A stretch of 64,000 bases of DNA from the NCBI RefSeq assembly GCF_040760075.1, contig NZ_CP142884.1, forward strand, positions 2,356,001 to 2,420,000. The letters are read 5' to 3'. Below are positions 54,326-62,223 of this stretch, piece after piece. The translations under genes were made by a program, and so were the position numbers. Origin of the DNA: Sphingobacterium sp. R2 (lineage in GTDB: Bacteria; Bacteroidota; Bacteroidia; Sphingobacteriales; Sphingobacteriaceae). The notes beneath the pieces are model-generated. The model was not told where the DNA came from. It made no database searches and saw nothing but the letters and a program-made list of their open reading frames with translations. Every line of letters begins with the position of its first letter. Position 1 is the first letter of the stretch.

Positions 54326-56026
54326 ATGTCAATACAGTTTGAAATGTTAAAAGAACAATCTTCAATAATCAAGGTTATTGGGGTTGGTGGCGGTGGCGGT
54401 AATGCCGTAAACCACATGTATAAACAAGGAATTAGTGGGGTAGATTTTATCGTGTGTAATACTGATGCACAGGCATTAGAATTGAGCCCGATTCCTAATA
54501 AAGTTCAATTGGGAATAAGTCTAACCGAAGGTATGGGAGCTGGTGCGGATCCTGATGTTGGAGAAAATTCGGCGATCGAAAGTATTGAGGATATCAAGCG
54601 TATGCTTGGTACCAATACAAAGATGCTATTTATAACAGCTGGTATGGGCGGTGGTACCGGTACAGGCGCTAGTCCTGTGTTGGCCAAGGCAGCTAAAGAG
54701 TTGGGTATTTTAACTGTTGCTATTGTCACTACACCATTTACATTTGAAGGCAAACGTCGTCGTTCACAAGCTGAAGAAGGGTTGTCTGAGTTACGTAAAT
54801 ATGTAGACTCTTATTTGGTCATCTCGAATGATCGCCTTCGCGAAATTTTTGGTAATTTAACGATGACTGCGGCGTTCGCGAAAGCGGACGATATTTTAAC
54901 AACAGCAGCAAAAGGTATTGCCGAAATTATCACAATCCCCGGTTATGTAAACGTGGATTTTAAGGATGTACGCACGGTAATGAATGATAGTGGCGTTGCC
55001 ATTATGGGAAATGCTGTTGCTGAAGGTGAAGACCGAGCATTGCGCGCTGTTGAGGGTGCTTTGGCGTCACCGCTGTTGAAAGATAATGAAATTGAGGGAG
55101 CTCGCTATATTTTGTTGAATATTACTTCTGGGACAAAAGAGGTAACTATGGATGAGGTTGCAATCATTACTGATTATATTCAGGAAAAAGCTGGTTTGTC
55201 AGCTGATTTAATTTGGGGTAACTGTATTGATGAGAACTTTGAGGATGAATTGTCGGTAACAATTATTGCTACTGGTTTTCAGACATCTGAAGAGCGCGAT
55301 AAAGAACGTGAAAATACAAAGGTGTCCATGCCCTTAACTGCTGAACCGGCTAATTCCTTTATTAAACCTGTTTCTCAGGTAGCACCAAAAGAAGTTCCAG
55401 CTACGAATAGTTTCGTGACTCCGGTTCAACGTGTGGATACACCAGTTCCTTCTTCAAATACGCCAACTCCAAATAATTTGCAATCTGATTTGTTCACTTC
55501 ACCAAGAAATGCCGTACAACAACAGCATGTTGCTGTAGAAGAACCACAGGTTATACGTCATGACTTAGGATTTGATAATGATTATGAAGAAGAAACGCCA
55601 TTTGGAGATACTGACTTTCAATTGAAAACTTCACCATCTGTCTTTCAATTCCAGATGCCAACAGTTTTTGATTCGTATACTACCCCTTCAGCGTCAGCAT
55701 ATGAGGAGAAGCCGACATTTTCATCAAGTACGACAAATGAGCAGGTCGAAGTTCCTCAGGTTGAAGAAGAACAGGTTTCATTTGAAGATCAATTGGTGCG
55801 CACTAAAGAGCGAATTCTACGTTTAAAGGAGTTAAGTATGAAGCTAAAATCTTCTAATGGTCTTCACGAGTTAGAAAATGAGCCTGCTTATAAAAGAAAG
55901 CAAATGTCATTGGAAGACACGCCGCATTCTTCACAGTCTCAGGTGTCTCGTTTCACACTTTCTTTTGAAGATGGAAATACCGAAATTCGACCGAATAATT
56001 CTTTTCTACATGATAATGTAGATTAA
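54326..56026 (+). CDS. ftsZ: Cell division GTPase FtsZ
   Basis: Tubulin-like GTPase that forms the Z ring. 566 residues: GTPase domain (about 1-320) with VIGVGGGGGNAVNHM, GGGTGTGASPVLAKAAKELG and CNTDAQAL, then the C-terminal tubulin domain. The tail is long, about 230 residues, low-complexity and Pro/Gln/Ser-rich. A short conserved peptide (EPAYKRK at about 519-525) matches the FtsA-binding C-terminal motif seen in Bacteroidota FtsZ, but about 41 residues follow it. Last gene of the cluster, ended by the hairpin at 56050-56077. Confidence 0.97.
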   Translation: MSIQFEMLKEQSSIIKVIGVGGGGGNAVNHMYKQGISGVDFIVCNTDAQALELSPIPNKVQLGISLTEGMGAGADPDVGENSAIESIEDIKRMLGTNTKMLFITAGMGGGTGTGASPVLAKAAKELGILTVAIVTTPFTFEGKRRRSQAEEGLSELRKYVDSYLVISNDRLREIFGNLTMTAAFAKADDILTTAAKGIAEIITIPGYVNVDFKDVRTVMNDSGVAIMGNAVAEGEDRALRAVEGALASPLLKDNEIEGARYILLNITSGTKEVTMDEVAIITDYIQEKAGLSADLIWGNCIDENFEDELSVTIIATGFQTSEERDKERENTKVSMPLTAEPANSFIKPVSQVAPKEVPATNSFVTPVQRVDTPVPSSNTPTPNNLQSDLFTSPRNAVQQQHVAVEEPQVIRHDLGFDNDYEEETPFGDTDFQLKTSPSVFQFQMPTVFDSYTTPSASAYEEKPTFSSSTTNEQVEVPQVEEEQVSFEDQLVRTKERILRLKELSMKLKSSNGLHELENEPAYKRKQMSLEDTPHSSQSQVSRFTLSFEDGNTEIRPNNSFLHDNVD

Positions 56027-56049
56027 TTGATTCGCTATTAAATAATACA

Positions 56050-56077
56050 AAGCCGTCCAAAAAGACGGCTTTTTTAG
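56050..56077 (+). terminator. Terminator after ftsZ
   Basis: AAAGCCGTC / GACGGCTTT stem with loop CAAAAA and a T tract, closing the dcw cluster. Confidence 0.88.
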
Positions 56078-56111
56078 TATCTTTAAATATCGAAAGACAA
56101 CTATATAAGCT

Positions 56112-57254
56112 ATGACGACAAAATTAAATAACCCTGTATGGGTGATGAGTTCTGCATTTGATAAATTATCCTTACCGGAGTTGATTCAAACAACCAAGAG
56201 AATAGGAGCCGGTGGTATAGACCTTTGTGTCTTTAGAAAAGATGGTACCCGCGAAGACCATACAGCGACTCACTTGGATTATGAAGATTTTACTCCCGCA
56301 AAAGCGAGGGAAATTATCGATCTGTTCAATCAAGCTGACTTAAAACTTTCGCTTGGTGCTTTTGAAAATATGATTGGAGGCGACCCTGAACAACGCGTGA
56401 AGAATCAAAATCATTTACTGAAATTGATCCGTATTGCACATTTGCTTGGTGGCGATGAAAATAACGTCAAGGTAGGGACATTTGTAGGCTATAACCACGA
56501 ACTGGGCAATCAAATTGATGGATTTCAAAAAAATCTCGAAGAATACAAACGCGTATTTGCTCCCATTGTTGACTATGCAGAAAGTTTAGGCGTAACCATT
56601 CTTTATGAGAATTGCCCCATGGAGGGATGGCGATCGTCACGTTATAGCTCAACCTACAATAATCTGCCGGCTGTGTTGGCCGCACGAAAATTAATGTATG
56701 CGATGATACCAAGTAAGGCTCACGGTGAGATCTATGATCCTTCACATGATGTGTGGCAAAACACAAATCCAATTGAGGTAATCCGTAATACGGATATTGC
56801 ACGTCTGCAGCGTATACATGTGAAGACCACACGTAATTTACAGACAGCCGCACGTATTGATTGGGGCGGTATGTATCCAATGCAACATGTGGATATGGAA
56901 TTGGCTAAAAAAGCCAATGTAAGTATTCCAGGGCATGACTGGGATAGACATCATTACGAAGCGATGTTGCCTGGCTTTGGCGGTTCTGACAGTATGGATT
57001 GGCGAGGATTTGTCGACCTATTGCAAGAACGTGGTTTCAGTGGTCCGTTTGAGATAGAAAATGAAGCTAAGAATTCGAAAGATACGGGTGATTTCTCAGC
57101 TACGGTTCAAGGATTCACTACCTGCCTCAATTTTTTAGCACCGATGTTGTGGGATTTAGAAGCAGAAGTGGGATATTCTTACAAGAAATGTGAGCCTTTA
57201 AAAGATTTAAATGTAAGGGATATTCCGGTTGTTACGATGGACAAATTGAGCTAA
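56112..57254 (+). CDS. TIM-barrel sugar phosphate isomerase/epimerase-like protein
   Basis: 380 residues with an AP-endonuclease-family-2 (xylose-isomerase-like) TIM barrel: GIDLCVFRKDGTREDH near the N-terminus, ILYENCPMEGWR, EIYDPSHDVWQNTNPIEVIRN and GPFEIENEAKNS. Metal ligands are Glu/Asp/His of these motifs. Such enzymes isomerise or epimerise sugars, and many are of unknown substrate. No signal peptide. It has its own position after ftsZ, with the terminator between, and is convergent with the response regulator. Specific function not assigned. Confidence 0.82.
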   Translation: MTTKLNNPVWVMSSAFDKLSLPELIQTTKRIGAGGIDLCVFRKDGTREDHTATHLDYEDFTPAKAREIIDLFNQADLKLSLGAFENMIGGDPEQRVKNQNHLLKLIRIAHLLGGDENNVKVGTFVGYNHELGNQIDGFQKNLEEYKRVFAPIVDYAESLGVTILYENCPMEGWRSSRYSSTYNNLPAVLAARKLMYAMIPSKAHGEIYDPSHDVWQNTNPIEVIRNTDIARLQRIHVKTTRNLQTAARIDWGGMYPMQHVDMELAKKANVSIPGHDWDRHHYEAMLPGFGGSDSMDWRGFVDLLQERGFSGPFEIENEAKNSKDTGDFSATVQGFTTCLNFLAPMLWDLEAEVGYSYKKCEPLKDLNVRDIPVVTMDKLS

Positions 57255-57262
57255 TATACTAA

Positions 57263-57299
57263 AAAAGCACTCCAACAACATCACTAATTGTTGGAGTGT
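57263..57299 (-). terminator. Terminator containing the response-regulator stop codon
   Basis: CACTCCAACAA (57269-57279) and TTGTTGGAGTG (57289-57299) pair over 11 bp. The minus strand continues with TTTTTT. The TAG stop of the minus-strand gene (57284-57286) lies in the 9-nt loop, so the mRNA ends almost at the stop. Confidence 0.78.
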
Positions 57300-57925
57300 A
57301 TTCTAAAAAGTTCGATCAGTTCAGGGATATTAGAGACATTAAGTTTTTCGAATATTCTGCTTTTATACGTGCTTACGGTTGATGGGCTTAACTCCAATAA
57401 GCCAGATACTTCAATGATGCCAAGTCCTTTGATCAATTGCTTAGCGACATCCACCTCTCTATTTGACAAACGTGCCAAAGGGTTTAATTTCGTCAGCTCA
57501 GATTTACTTTGTGTCAATTTCTGAATATATAAATCCTGTACGTTGCTCGACATATACTTTCCTCTATCCTGAATAGCCAAAATAGCATTCGAAAGTTCAG
57601 CCATAGCTGTTGTTTTATTGAGATAGCCTACTGCCCCAGCTTCAATATAGCGTAAGGCATATAGCGATTCGTCATAAGATGAAAAAATTAAAATCTTGAT
57701 GCTTGGACGAATTTGAAGGATTTCCTCAACAACGCGTATATTATTTCCTCCAGGCATATTAATATCCAGCAATAGTAGGTCGAAATCTTCTACCTTTATC
57801 TTGTCGAGAACCTCGTCAAAGGTTTCAGCTTGGAATATTTCTGCTTTCTGAAGAGTTTCTTTAATAATAACGGAGGCTCCTAACCGTACAATGCCGTGGT
57901 CGTCTGCTATAAGAATCTTTTTCAT
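57284..57925 (-). CDS. NarL/FixJ-family response regulator
   Basis: Two-component transcription factor of 213 residues. Receiver domain with D8-D9 and phospho-acceptor D54 (LLLLDINMPG), Ser in FSSYDES, and K104 (YLNKTTA). A LuxR-type helix-turn-helix at about 145-205 (LSNREVDVAKQLIKG, then SPSTVSTYKSRIFEKLNV). No sensor kinase lies beside it, so it is an orphan as far as this window shows. On the minus strand a TATATTTG box sits at 58017-58024, giving a leader of about 85 nt. Confidence 0.92.
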   Translation of the reverse strand: MKKILIADDHGIVRLGASVIIKETLQKAEIFQAETFDEVLDKIKVEDFDLLLLDINMPGGNNIRVVEEILQIRPSIKILIFSSYDESLYALRYIEAGAVGYLNKTTAMAELSNAILAIQDRGKYMSSNVQDLYIQKLTQSKSELTKLNPLARLSNREVDVAKQLIKGLGIIEVSGLLELSPSTVSTYKSRIFEKLNVSNIPELIELFRIHSNN

Positions 57926-58166
57926 AGATTTGCTTTCTGATGCTGGGCTTTAATTACCGTATGAAATAACGTACTAACAATAATCAGTATATCTTGATAT
58001 TTTACTAGTTAACGTGCAAATATAAGAAATTAAGTTAATAAAAATTGGGTAGCGGTAAATTGGGCGCATTTTTATGAAAAATGGATATAAACTTAATTAA
58101 TACAGGTTAATGTTAGTTTAACGATAAAAAATTAGCATATTTTAATTAGATTTATGTCACAATTAC

Positions 58167-58174
58167 TAGTTTTG
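58167..58174 (+). promoter_or_regulatory. Candidate -7 element for mscL
   Basis: TAGTTTTG matches TAnnTTTG, 29 bp before ATG 58204. No clear TTG occurs at the usual -33 distance. Confidence 0.45.
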
Positions 58175-58203
58175 TTAATATTAATACACTAAAAAAATTA
58201 AAT

Positions 58204-58611
58204 ATGGGATTTCTAAAAGAGTTTAAAGAGTTTGCAATGCGCGGCAGTGTAGTCGATTTGGCTGTCGGTGTTATCATAGGTGGAGCTTTTGGTAAGATCG
58301 TTACCTCATTGGTCGACGATATCATCATGCCACCGATAGGGTATTTAACTGGTGGTGTTGATTTTTCATCCAAAAAATTGATTTTGAAGGCCGCTGATGA
58401 GGCTACAAAACAAGCAGAGGTATCCATTAATTACGGAAATTTTATCAACGTAGTTATTCAATTTTTAATAGTCGCATTCTGTATTTTTTGTGTTATCAAG
58501 GCTTTAAATGCATTGAAACGTAAGGAAGAAGCAAAGCCTGCTGCACCGGCAGCTCCAAGTAAGGAAGAAACACTGTTGACAGAAATCAGAGATATTTTAA
58601 AAAATAAATAG
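58204..58611 (+). CDS. mscL: Large-conductance mechanosensitive channel MscL
   Basis: Inner-membrane osmotic safety valve opening under membrane tension. 135 residues: [46 protein letters not shown] with first helix and pore-lining GVIIGGAFG, second helix ([23 protein letters not shown]), and a C-terminal helix ([16 protein letters not shown]) that makes the cytoplasmic bundle. Single gene, with a modest hairpin after it at about 58636-58670. Confidence 0.97.
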   Translation: MGFLKEFKEFAMRGSVVDLAVGVIIGGAFGKIVTSLVDDIIMPPIGYLTGGVDFSSKKLILKAADEATKQAEVSINYGNFINVVIQFLIVAFCIFCVIKALNALKRKEEAKPAAPAAPSKEETLLTEIRDILKNK

Positions 58612-58635
58612 TTTCACTGACGGGTTATATTCTAA

Positions 58636-58670
58636 AAAAGCAGCGCGCTCGGATCGTGCTGTTGTTTTTA
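58636..58670 (+). terminator. Weak terminator after mscL
   Basis: AAAAGCAGCGCG, seven bases, CGTGCTGTTGTTTTTA form an imperfect stem with T-rich tail on the plus strand. Confidence 0.5.
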
Positions 58671-58760
58671 TTTTTTGAACATTGAAAGGTGTTTTTTTTC
58701 CCTGTAGCTGAATAGTTTAGCCTGCTGACTACATGTTAACTTTAAATGTTCTGAATATTG

Positions 58761-58792
58761 TTTGTTTTTGTCTAAAATAAACTTTACTTTTG
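58761..58792 (+). promoter_or_regulatory. rpmH promoter, Bacteroidota consensus
   Basis: TTTG (58761-58764), a 20-bp spacer and TACTTTTG (58785-58792). This is one of the best matches to TTTG-N19/21-TAnnTTTG in the window and would give a leader of about 53 nt before rpmH. Confidence 0.75.
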
Positions 58793-58851
58793 CATTCCTC
58801 TTGGGGAGTTTTGTATTAATTGAAGTAAGAACAAATTAGCATAATAGCGTC

Positions 58852-59010
58852 ATGAAAAGAACATTTCAGCCATCGCAAAGAAAAAGAAGAAACAAACACG
58901 GTTTTAGAGAGCGTATGAGCTCTGCAAACGGTAGAAGAGTATTAGCTTCACGTAGAGCCAAAGGTAGAAAACGTCTTACAGTGTCTGACGAATACCGTCA
59001 CAAAGGTTAA
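58852..59010 (+). CDS. rpmH: Ribosomal protein L34
   Basis: 52 residues, starting [18 protein letters not shown] and containing [21 protein letters not shown], the typical L34. Strongly basic, part of the 50S subunit. Followed by rnpA after 61 bp, the usual rpmH-rnpA order. Strong promoter upstream at 58761-58792. Confidence 0.98.
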   Translation: MKRTFQPSQRKRRNKHGFRERMSSANGRRVLASRRAKGRKRLTVSDEYRHKG

Positions 59011-59071
59011 TCTTTGACAAAGATCGGTGGCCACTTATAAGAGCTTTTTCTAAATAAGATTAAGTCATCGT

Positions 59072-59488
59072 ATGAAAAATACATTTACAAAAGAAGAACG
59101 GTTATGTGCAAAAAGGCGTATTGATGCGCTTTTTAAAAGCGGTTCTTCTTTTGTTTTGTATCCCTTTAGAATTGTTTTTATTTTTGAGAAAAACAATATA
59201 GCTGACCATTACCCTTCTTGTCAGTCAATAATTTCTGTATCCAAACGTAGGTTTAAAAAAGCAATTGATCGCAATTCAATTAAGCGGATGATGCGTGAAA
59301 GTTACCGTTTGCAAAAATCGAATGATTTGATTCCATTTTTGTTGAAACATAATGTAACTTTGTATTTAGCTATTCAATATGTGGGCAAGCAGATCTTAGC
59401 ATATGATGTGTTTCGTATCGCAATGAATAAAATGCTGAAAAAATTGCAGGATGAATGTGCTGAAGCTTATTTGGAAAAAGGGGATTAG
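59072..59488 (+). CDS. rnpA: Ribonuclease P protein component
   Basis: Protein subunit of RNase P, which matures the 5' end of tRNAs. 138 residues: [20 protein letters not shown] near the N-terminus and the RNR-type motif ([21 protein letters not shown]) at about 65-85. Length a little above the E. coli protein. The yidD start lies 38 bp inside its 3' end, so the two are translated from one message. Confidence 0.95.
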   Translation: MKNTFTKEERLCAKRRIDALFKSGSSFVLYPFRIVFIFEKNNIADHYPSCQSIISVSKRRFKKAIDRNSIKRMMRESYRLQKSNDLIPFLLKHNVTLYLAIQYVGKQILAYDVFRIAMNKMLKKLQDECAEAYLEKGD

Positions 59489-59705
59489 CCCCTTGTTTAG
59501 TTTTATTTTCTTAATTATTATTCGTTTCTATCAAGTTTTCATTTCGCCATTTTTAGGCGCCAGTTGTCGATATACGCCTACCTGTTCTCAGTACGGTAAG
59601 GAAGCTATTATAAAATACGGTCCTTTTAAAGGTGGTTGGATGGCTTTGAAACGAATAGCACGTTGCAACCCCTGGGGTGGTCACGGGCATGATCCTGTAC
59701 CTTGA
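59451..59705 (+). CDS. yidD: Membrane protein insertion efficiency factor YidD
   Basis: 84 residues, associated with the YidC insertase. N-terminal amphipathic/hydrophobic segment ([24 protein letters not shown]) and the family core [15 protein letters not shown], then [15 protein letters not shown]. Overlaps rnpA by 38 bp in another frame. The yidC partner is not in this window. Confidence 0.94.
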   Translation: MNVLKLIWKKGISPLFSFIFLIIIRFYQVFISPFLGASCRYTPTCSQYGKEAIIKYGPFKGGWMALKRIARCNPWGGHGHDPVP

Positions 59706-59719
59706 TTTCTATAAAGACG

Positions 59720-60427
59720 ATGAATAATTTAATTTTACAGATAGATACATCAACGACTGTATGTTCGGTTGCCCTGAGTGAAAATGGTCAAACATTACAT
59801 GTTATCAATCTCGATGAACCGAATGCACATGCAGCCAAACTAACTATTTTGATCGAGGAAATTCTCAAACAAACTAGTCGAAATATGGAGGATTTGAATG
59901 CGGTTGCGGTGAGTATGGGACCGGGCTCTTATACTGGACTTCGTATAGGAGTGTCTACCGCCAAAGGTCTCTGCTATGCCTTAGATATTCCGTTAATTGC
60001 TATTAATACATTGGAAGCTTTATTTGTAGGGTATAGAAGTCAATTTGGTCTAACAGTAGGTGAGGCTTATCTTCCGATGCTCGATGCACGTCGTATGGAA
60101 GTCTATACAGCTGTTTACGATCATGATGCTACGTTAGTAAGAGCAACCTCAGCGGAGATTATCGATATAGATTATTTCAATGGATTGTTGTTAGACTACG
60201 ATCGTGTCCAATTGTTTGGTGCGGGAGCCGATAAATTTGAAACTTTGTTCAGTTCAACGGAGCGAGTAAATATTTTAAGTGGTTTCAAAGATTCTGCGGC
60301 TTTTTTATCACCATTGGCATTTGAAAAATTTGAGCGGAAGCTATTTGAGGATGTTGCTTATTTTGAGCCATTCTATCTTAAAGATTTTGTAGTGACTACT
60401 GCAAAGAAAAAGGTTGGCTTATCATAA
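59720..60427 (+). CDS. tsaB: tRNA threonylcarbamoyladenosine biosynthesis protein TsaB
   Basis: Partner of TsaD and TsaE in making t6A37 in tRNAs. 235 residues from ATG 59720 (MNNLILQIDTSTTVCSVALSE). ASKHA fold: IDTSTTVCSVAL, DLNAVAVSMGPGSYTGLRIGVSTAKGL and a C-terminal helical domain. Degenerate relative of TsaD without the HxxxH zinc motif. It follows yidD after 14 bp, so probably co-transcribed with the rpmH group, and it ends within a shared hairpin with corA. Confidence 0.95.
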   Translation: MNNLILQIDTSTTVCSVALSENGQTLHVINLDEPNAHAAKLTILIEEILKQTSRNMEDLNAVAVSMGPGSYTGLRIGVSTAKGLCYALDIPLIAINTLEALFVGYRSQFGLTVGEAYLPMLDARRMEVYTAVYDHDATLVRATSAEIIDIDYFNGLLLDYDRVQLFGAGADKFETLFSSTERVNILSGFKDSAAFLSPLAFEKFERKLFEDVAYFEPFYLKDFVVTTAKKKVGLS

Positions 60428-60437
60428 CCAACCTTTT
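60408..60437. terminator. Bidirectional terminator covering both the tsaB and corA stop codons
   Basis: AAAAGGTTGG (60408-60417) and CCAACCTTTT (60428-60437) form a 10-bp stem with a 10-nt loop. Both stops (tsaB TAA at 60425-60427, corA TGA at 60422-60424 on the minus strand) lie in the loop. The genes overlap tail to tail by 6 bp. Confidence 0.78.
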
Positions 60438-61327
60438 CTTTTGAACCAGAGATAGATCGCAAGAGATATGGCGATCATGATCGCTATGGCAATTGGATAT
60501 CCGTAGTACCATTCGAGTTCGGGCATGTTTTTAAAATTCATACCATAAATTCCTGCAACAAATGTAATTGGCATAAAAAATACGGAGAAAATTGTGAGGA
60601 TGCGCATGATTTCGTTGGTGTGATTGGACGAGATATTGAAGTATACATTCAGTAGCTGAGCTACATTTTCAGATAAGTTTTCATATAATGTCGCTGTTCG
60701 AACCTGTAGATCTTTAAGATCCCGTGTGTATACATCTTTTTTTGAAGATGAATGAAAATGCTCAACAACCTCTTTGTAGAGAAAGATCACTTTACGTGCA
60801 ACATCAATCTGTCTTTTGATAAAATAGAGATTTTTCAATACTGGCTGTTGTCGCATGCGTTTCAGGAATATCAATTCTTCGTATGCATCGATGCGTGTTG
60901 AAAGTTGCTCCAAGGTTTGGCTAAAGGTAAAGACCGCCGCAGTCGTGATAAAAACAGCCAGTTTACGGCTGTTTTTTGTTTTGATAGATGTGAATTCAAT
61001 ATTCTTGAGCTTTTCTAGAAATTCGATGCGACGTTTGTGTACAGTAATTACAAAATCACTTCCGTAGAAGATGGTAAGGCGGTCGGTGATTTCTCCGATA
61101 CTGTCTGAATTCTCTTTGAAATTGTCTGACATGACGCGGAGTATAACAAAGGTATAATTGTCAAATTCTTCAATTTTAGGCAGATGTTCTGGCTCTTTAG
61201 AGTCCTTGATCGAAGCTTCATTTAAATTAAAACGCTGTTTAATAAAATTGAAGTCTTCTGAGGTTGGCTCAGCTATATCTATCCATTCGTAGTTTGCGAT
61301 TTCCTTTTCAACAATCGTTCTGACCAT
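60422..61327 (-). CDS. corA: CorA-family magnesium/cobalt transporter
   Basis: Pentameric inner-membrane channel for Mg2+ (or Co2+). 301 residues: N-terminal cytoplasmic alpha/beta domain (YEWIDIAEPTSEDFNFIKQRFNL), a long stalk helix, and two C-terminal membrane helices with the GMN signature at G262-M-N264 (VAGIYGMNFKNMP). The last helix ends in basic residues KRKG. Convergent with tsaB and overlapping it by 6 bp. Confidence 0.94.
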   Translation of the reverse strand: MVRTIVEKEIANYEWIDIAEPTSEDFNFIKQRFNLNEASIKDSKEPEHLPKIEEFDNYTFVILRVMSDNFKENSDSIGEITDRLTIFYGSDFVITVHKRRIEFLEKLKNIEFTSIKTKNSRKLAVFITTAAVFTFSQTLEQLSTRIDAYEELIFLKRMRQQPVLKNLYFIKRQIDVARKVIFLYKEVVEHFHSSSKKDVYTRDLKDLQVRTATLYENLSENVAQLLNVYFNISSNHTNEIMRILTIFSVFFMPITFVAGIYGMNFKNMPELEWYYGYPIAIAIMIAISLAIYLWFKRKGWL

Positions 61328-61364
61328 AAATCTAATTTTGTAAGGACAAGATAAGAAAGAAAAT

Positions 61365-61393
61365 AAAAAAAGCCATCAACTCAGTTGATGGCT
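61365..61393 (-). terminator. Terminator after the OmpH-like gene
   Basis: GCCATCAAC / GTTGATGGC stem with loop TCA; on the minus strand it is followed by a T tract (TTTTTTT). Confidence 0.8.
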
Positions 61394-61413
61394 TCCTAGA
61401 TTATTGTAATCTT

Positions 61414-62031
61414 CTATTTTTTAGACGATTTATATTCTTCGTTTAATTGTTTGATTACTTCATTGGTGATCTCCAAAGAAGGATCAGCATATAAGACTGT
61501 AGGATTGGTTTTTGAATAGGTCAACACTAACTTATATCCATTTTCAGCCGCATGTTTTTTTAGGAATTCAGTTATTTTGTTATAAACATTGTTGAATTCT
61601 TCAGATTCGTCTTTTGCTATCGAGGAAGACGCTGTCTGGTCCAAGCGTGCAAGCTCATCTTGTTTTCGTGCTAATTTTTGTTCTGTAGCTTGTCGATCAG
61701 CAGCCGACATTGTTGCTGCATTTTTTTGGTATTCGGCAACTTCACGTTGGAAGGCCGTACTTTTGGATTGCAGGTCCGTTTGTGCTTTCTTTACTTTATT
61801 TTCAAGCTTTGATTTAATATCCTTAAAATATTGATATTTTTCTGAAAGAGAATCGGAGTTTAAATAGACAATTTTATCTTTATTACTTCCCTGATTTTCC
61901 TTGTTTACGGTGTTGGAATCATTTTTTGCAGGCTCGCTTGCTGTTTTTGTACCTTGATTACACGATGCAATCGATCCAGCCAACAAAAGGGCCAAGGACA
62001 CTTTAGATACAATTGAAGATATAGTATTCAT
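61414..62031 (-). CDS. OmpH/Skp-like periplasmic lipoprotein
   Basis: 205 residues from ATG 62031 (MNTISSIVSKVSLALLLAGSIASC), a lipoprotein with the SIASC lipobox. A linker rich in Ser/Asn/Thr precedes an OmpH-like coiled coil (KIVYLNSDSLSEKYQYFKDIKSKLENKVKKAQTDLQ in part) and the C-terminal LVLTYSKTNPTVLYADPSLEITNEVI. Skp/OmpH proteins chaperone outer-membrane proteins through the periplasm. The lipidated form with this coiled coil is common in Bacteroidota. A shorter or longer start (62049) is possible. Convergent with nothing; divergent from gyrB. Confidence 0.85.
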   Translation of the reverse strand: MNTISSIVSKVSLALLLAGSIASCNQGTKTASEPAKNDSNTVNKENQGSNKDKIVYLNSDSLSEKYQYFKDIKSKLENKVKKAQTDLQSKSTAFQREVAEYQKNAATMSAADRQATEQKLARKQDELARLDQTASSSIAKDESEEFNNVYNKITEFLKKHAAENGYKLVLTYSKTNPTVLYADPSLEITNEVIKQLNEEYKSSKK

Positions 62032-62168
62032 TATTTTGTTTTTTTGCAAATTATTACTGAAAACAAACCTACCACAAAAAAATTGAAATTCTAATTTTTA
62101 GAATAAAAAAGTAAAATTATCCGATGTTCTGACAATTCTAGATATCCGCTTGATACTTGTTTGTGGGC

Positions 62169-62199
62169 TTGATAAATCGGGCAAAATTTCGTATTTTTG
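62169..62199 (+). promoter_or_regulatory. gyrB promoter, Bacteroidota consensus
   Basis: TTG (62169-62171), a 20-bp spacer and TATTTTTG (62192-62199). The predicted start is about 19 nt before the ATG at 62224. Confidence 0.72.
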
Positions 62200-62223
62200 G
62201 ATATTACATTTAAGAGGTTTTCA

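Noticed and set aside
57963..58034. Coding potential between the response regulator and mscL
   Set aside because: AT-rich with many stops in all frames; it is read as the two divergent promoter regions.
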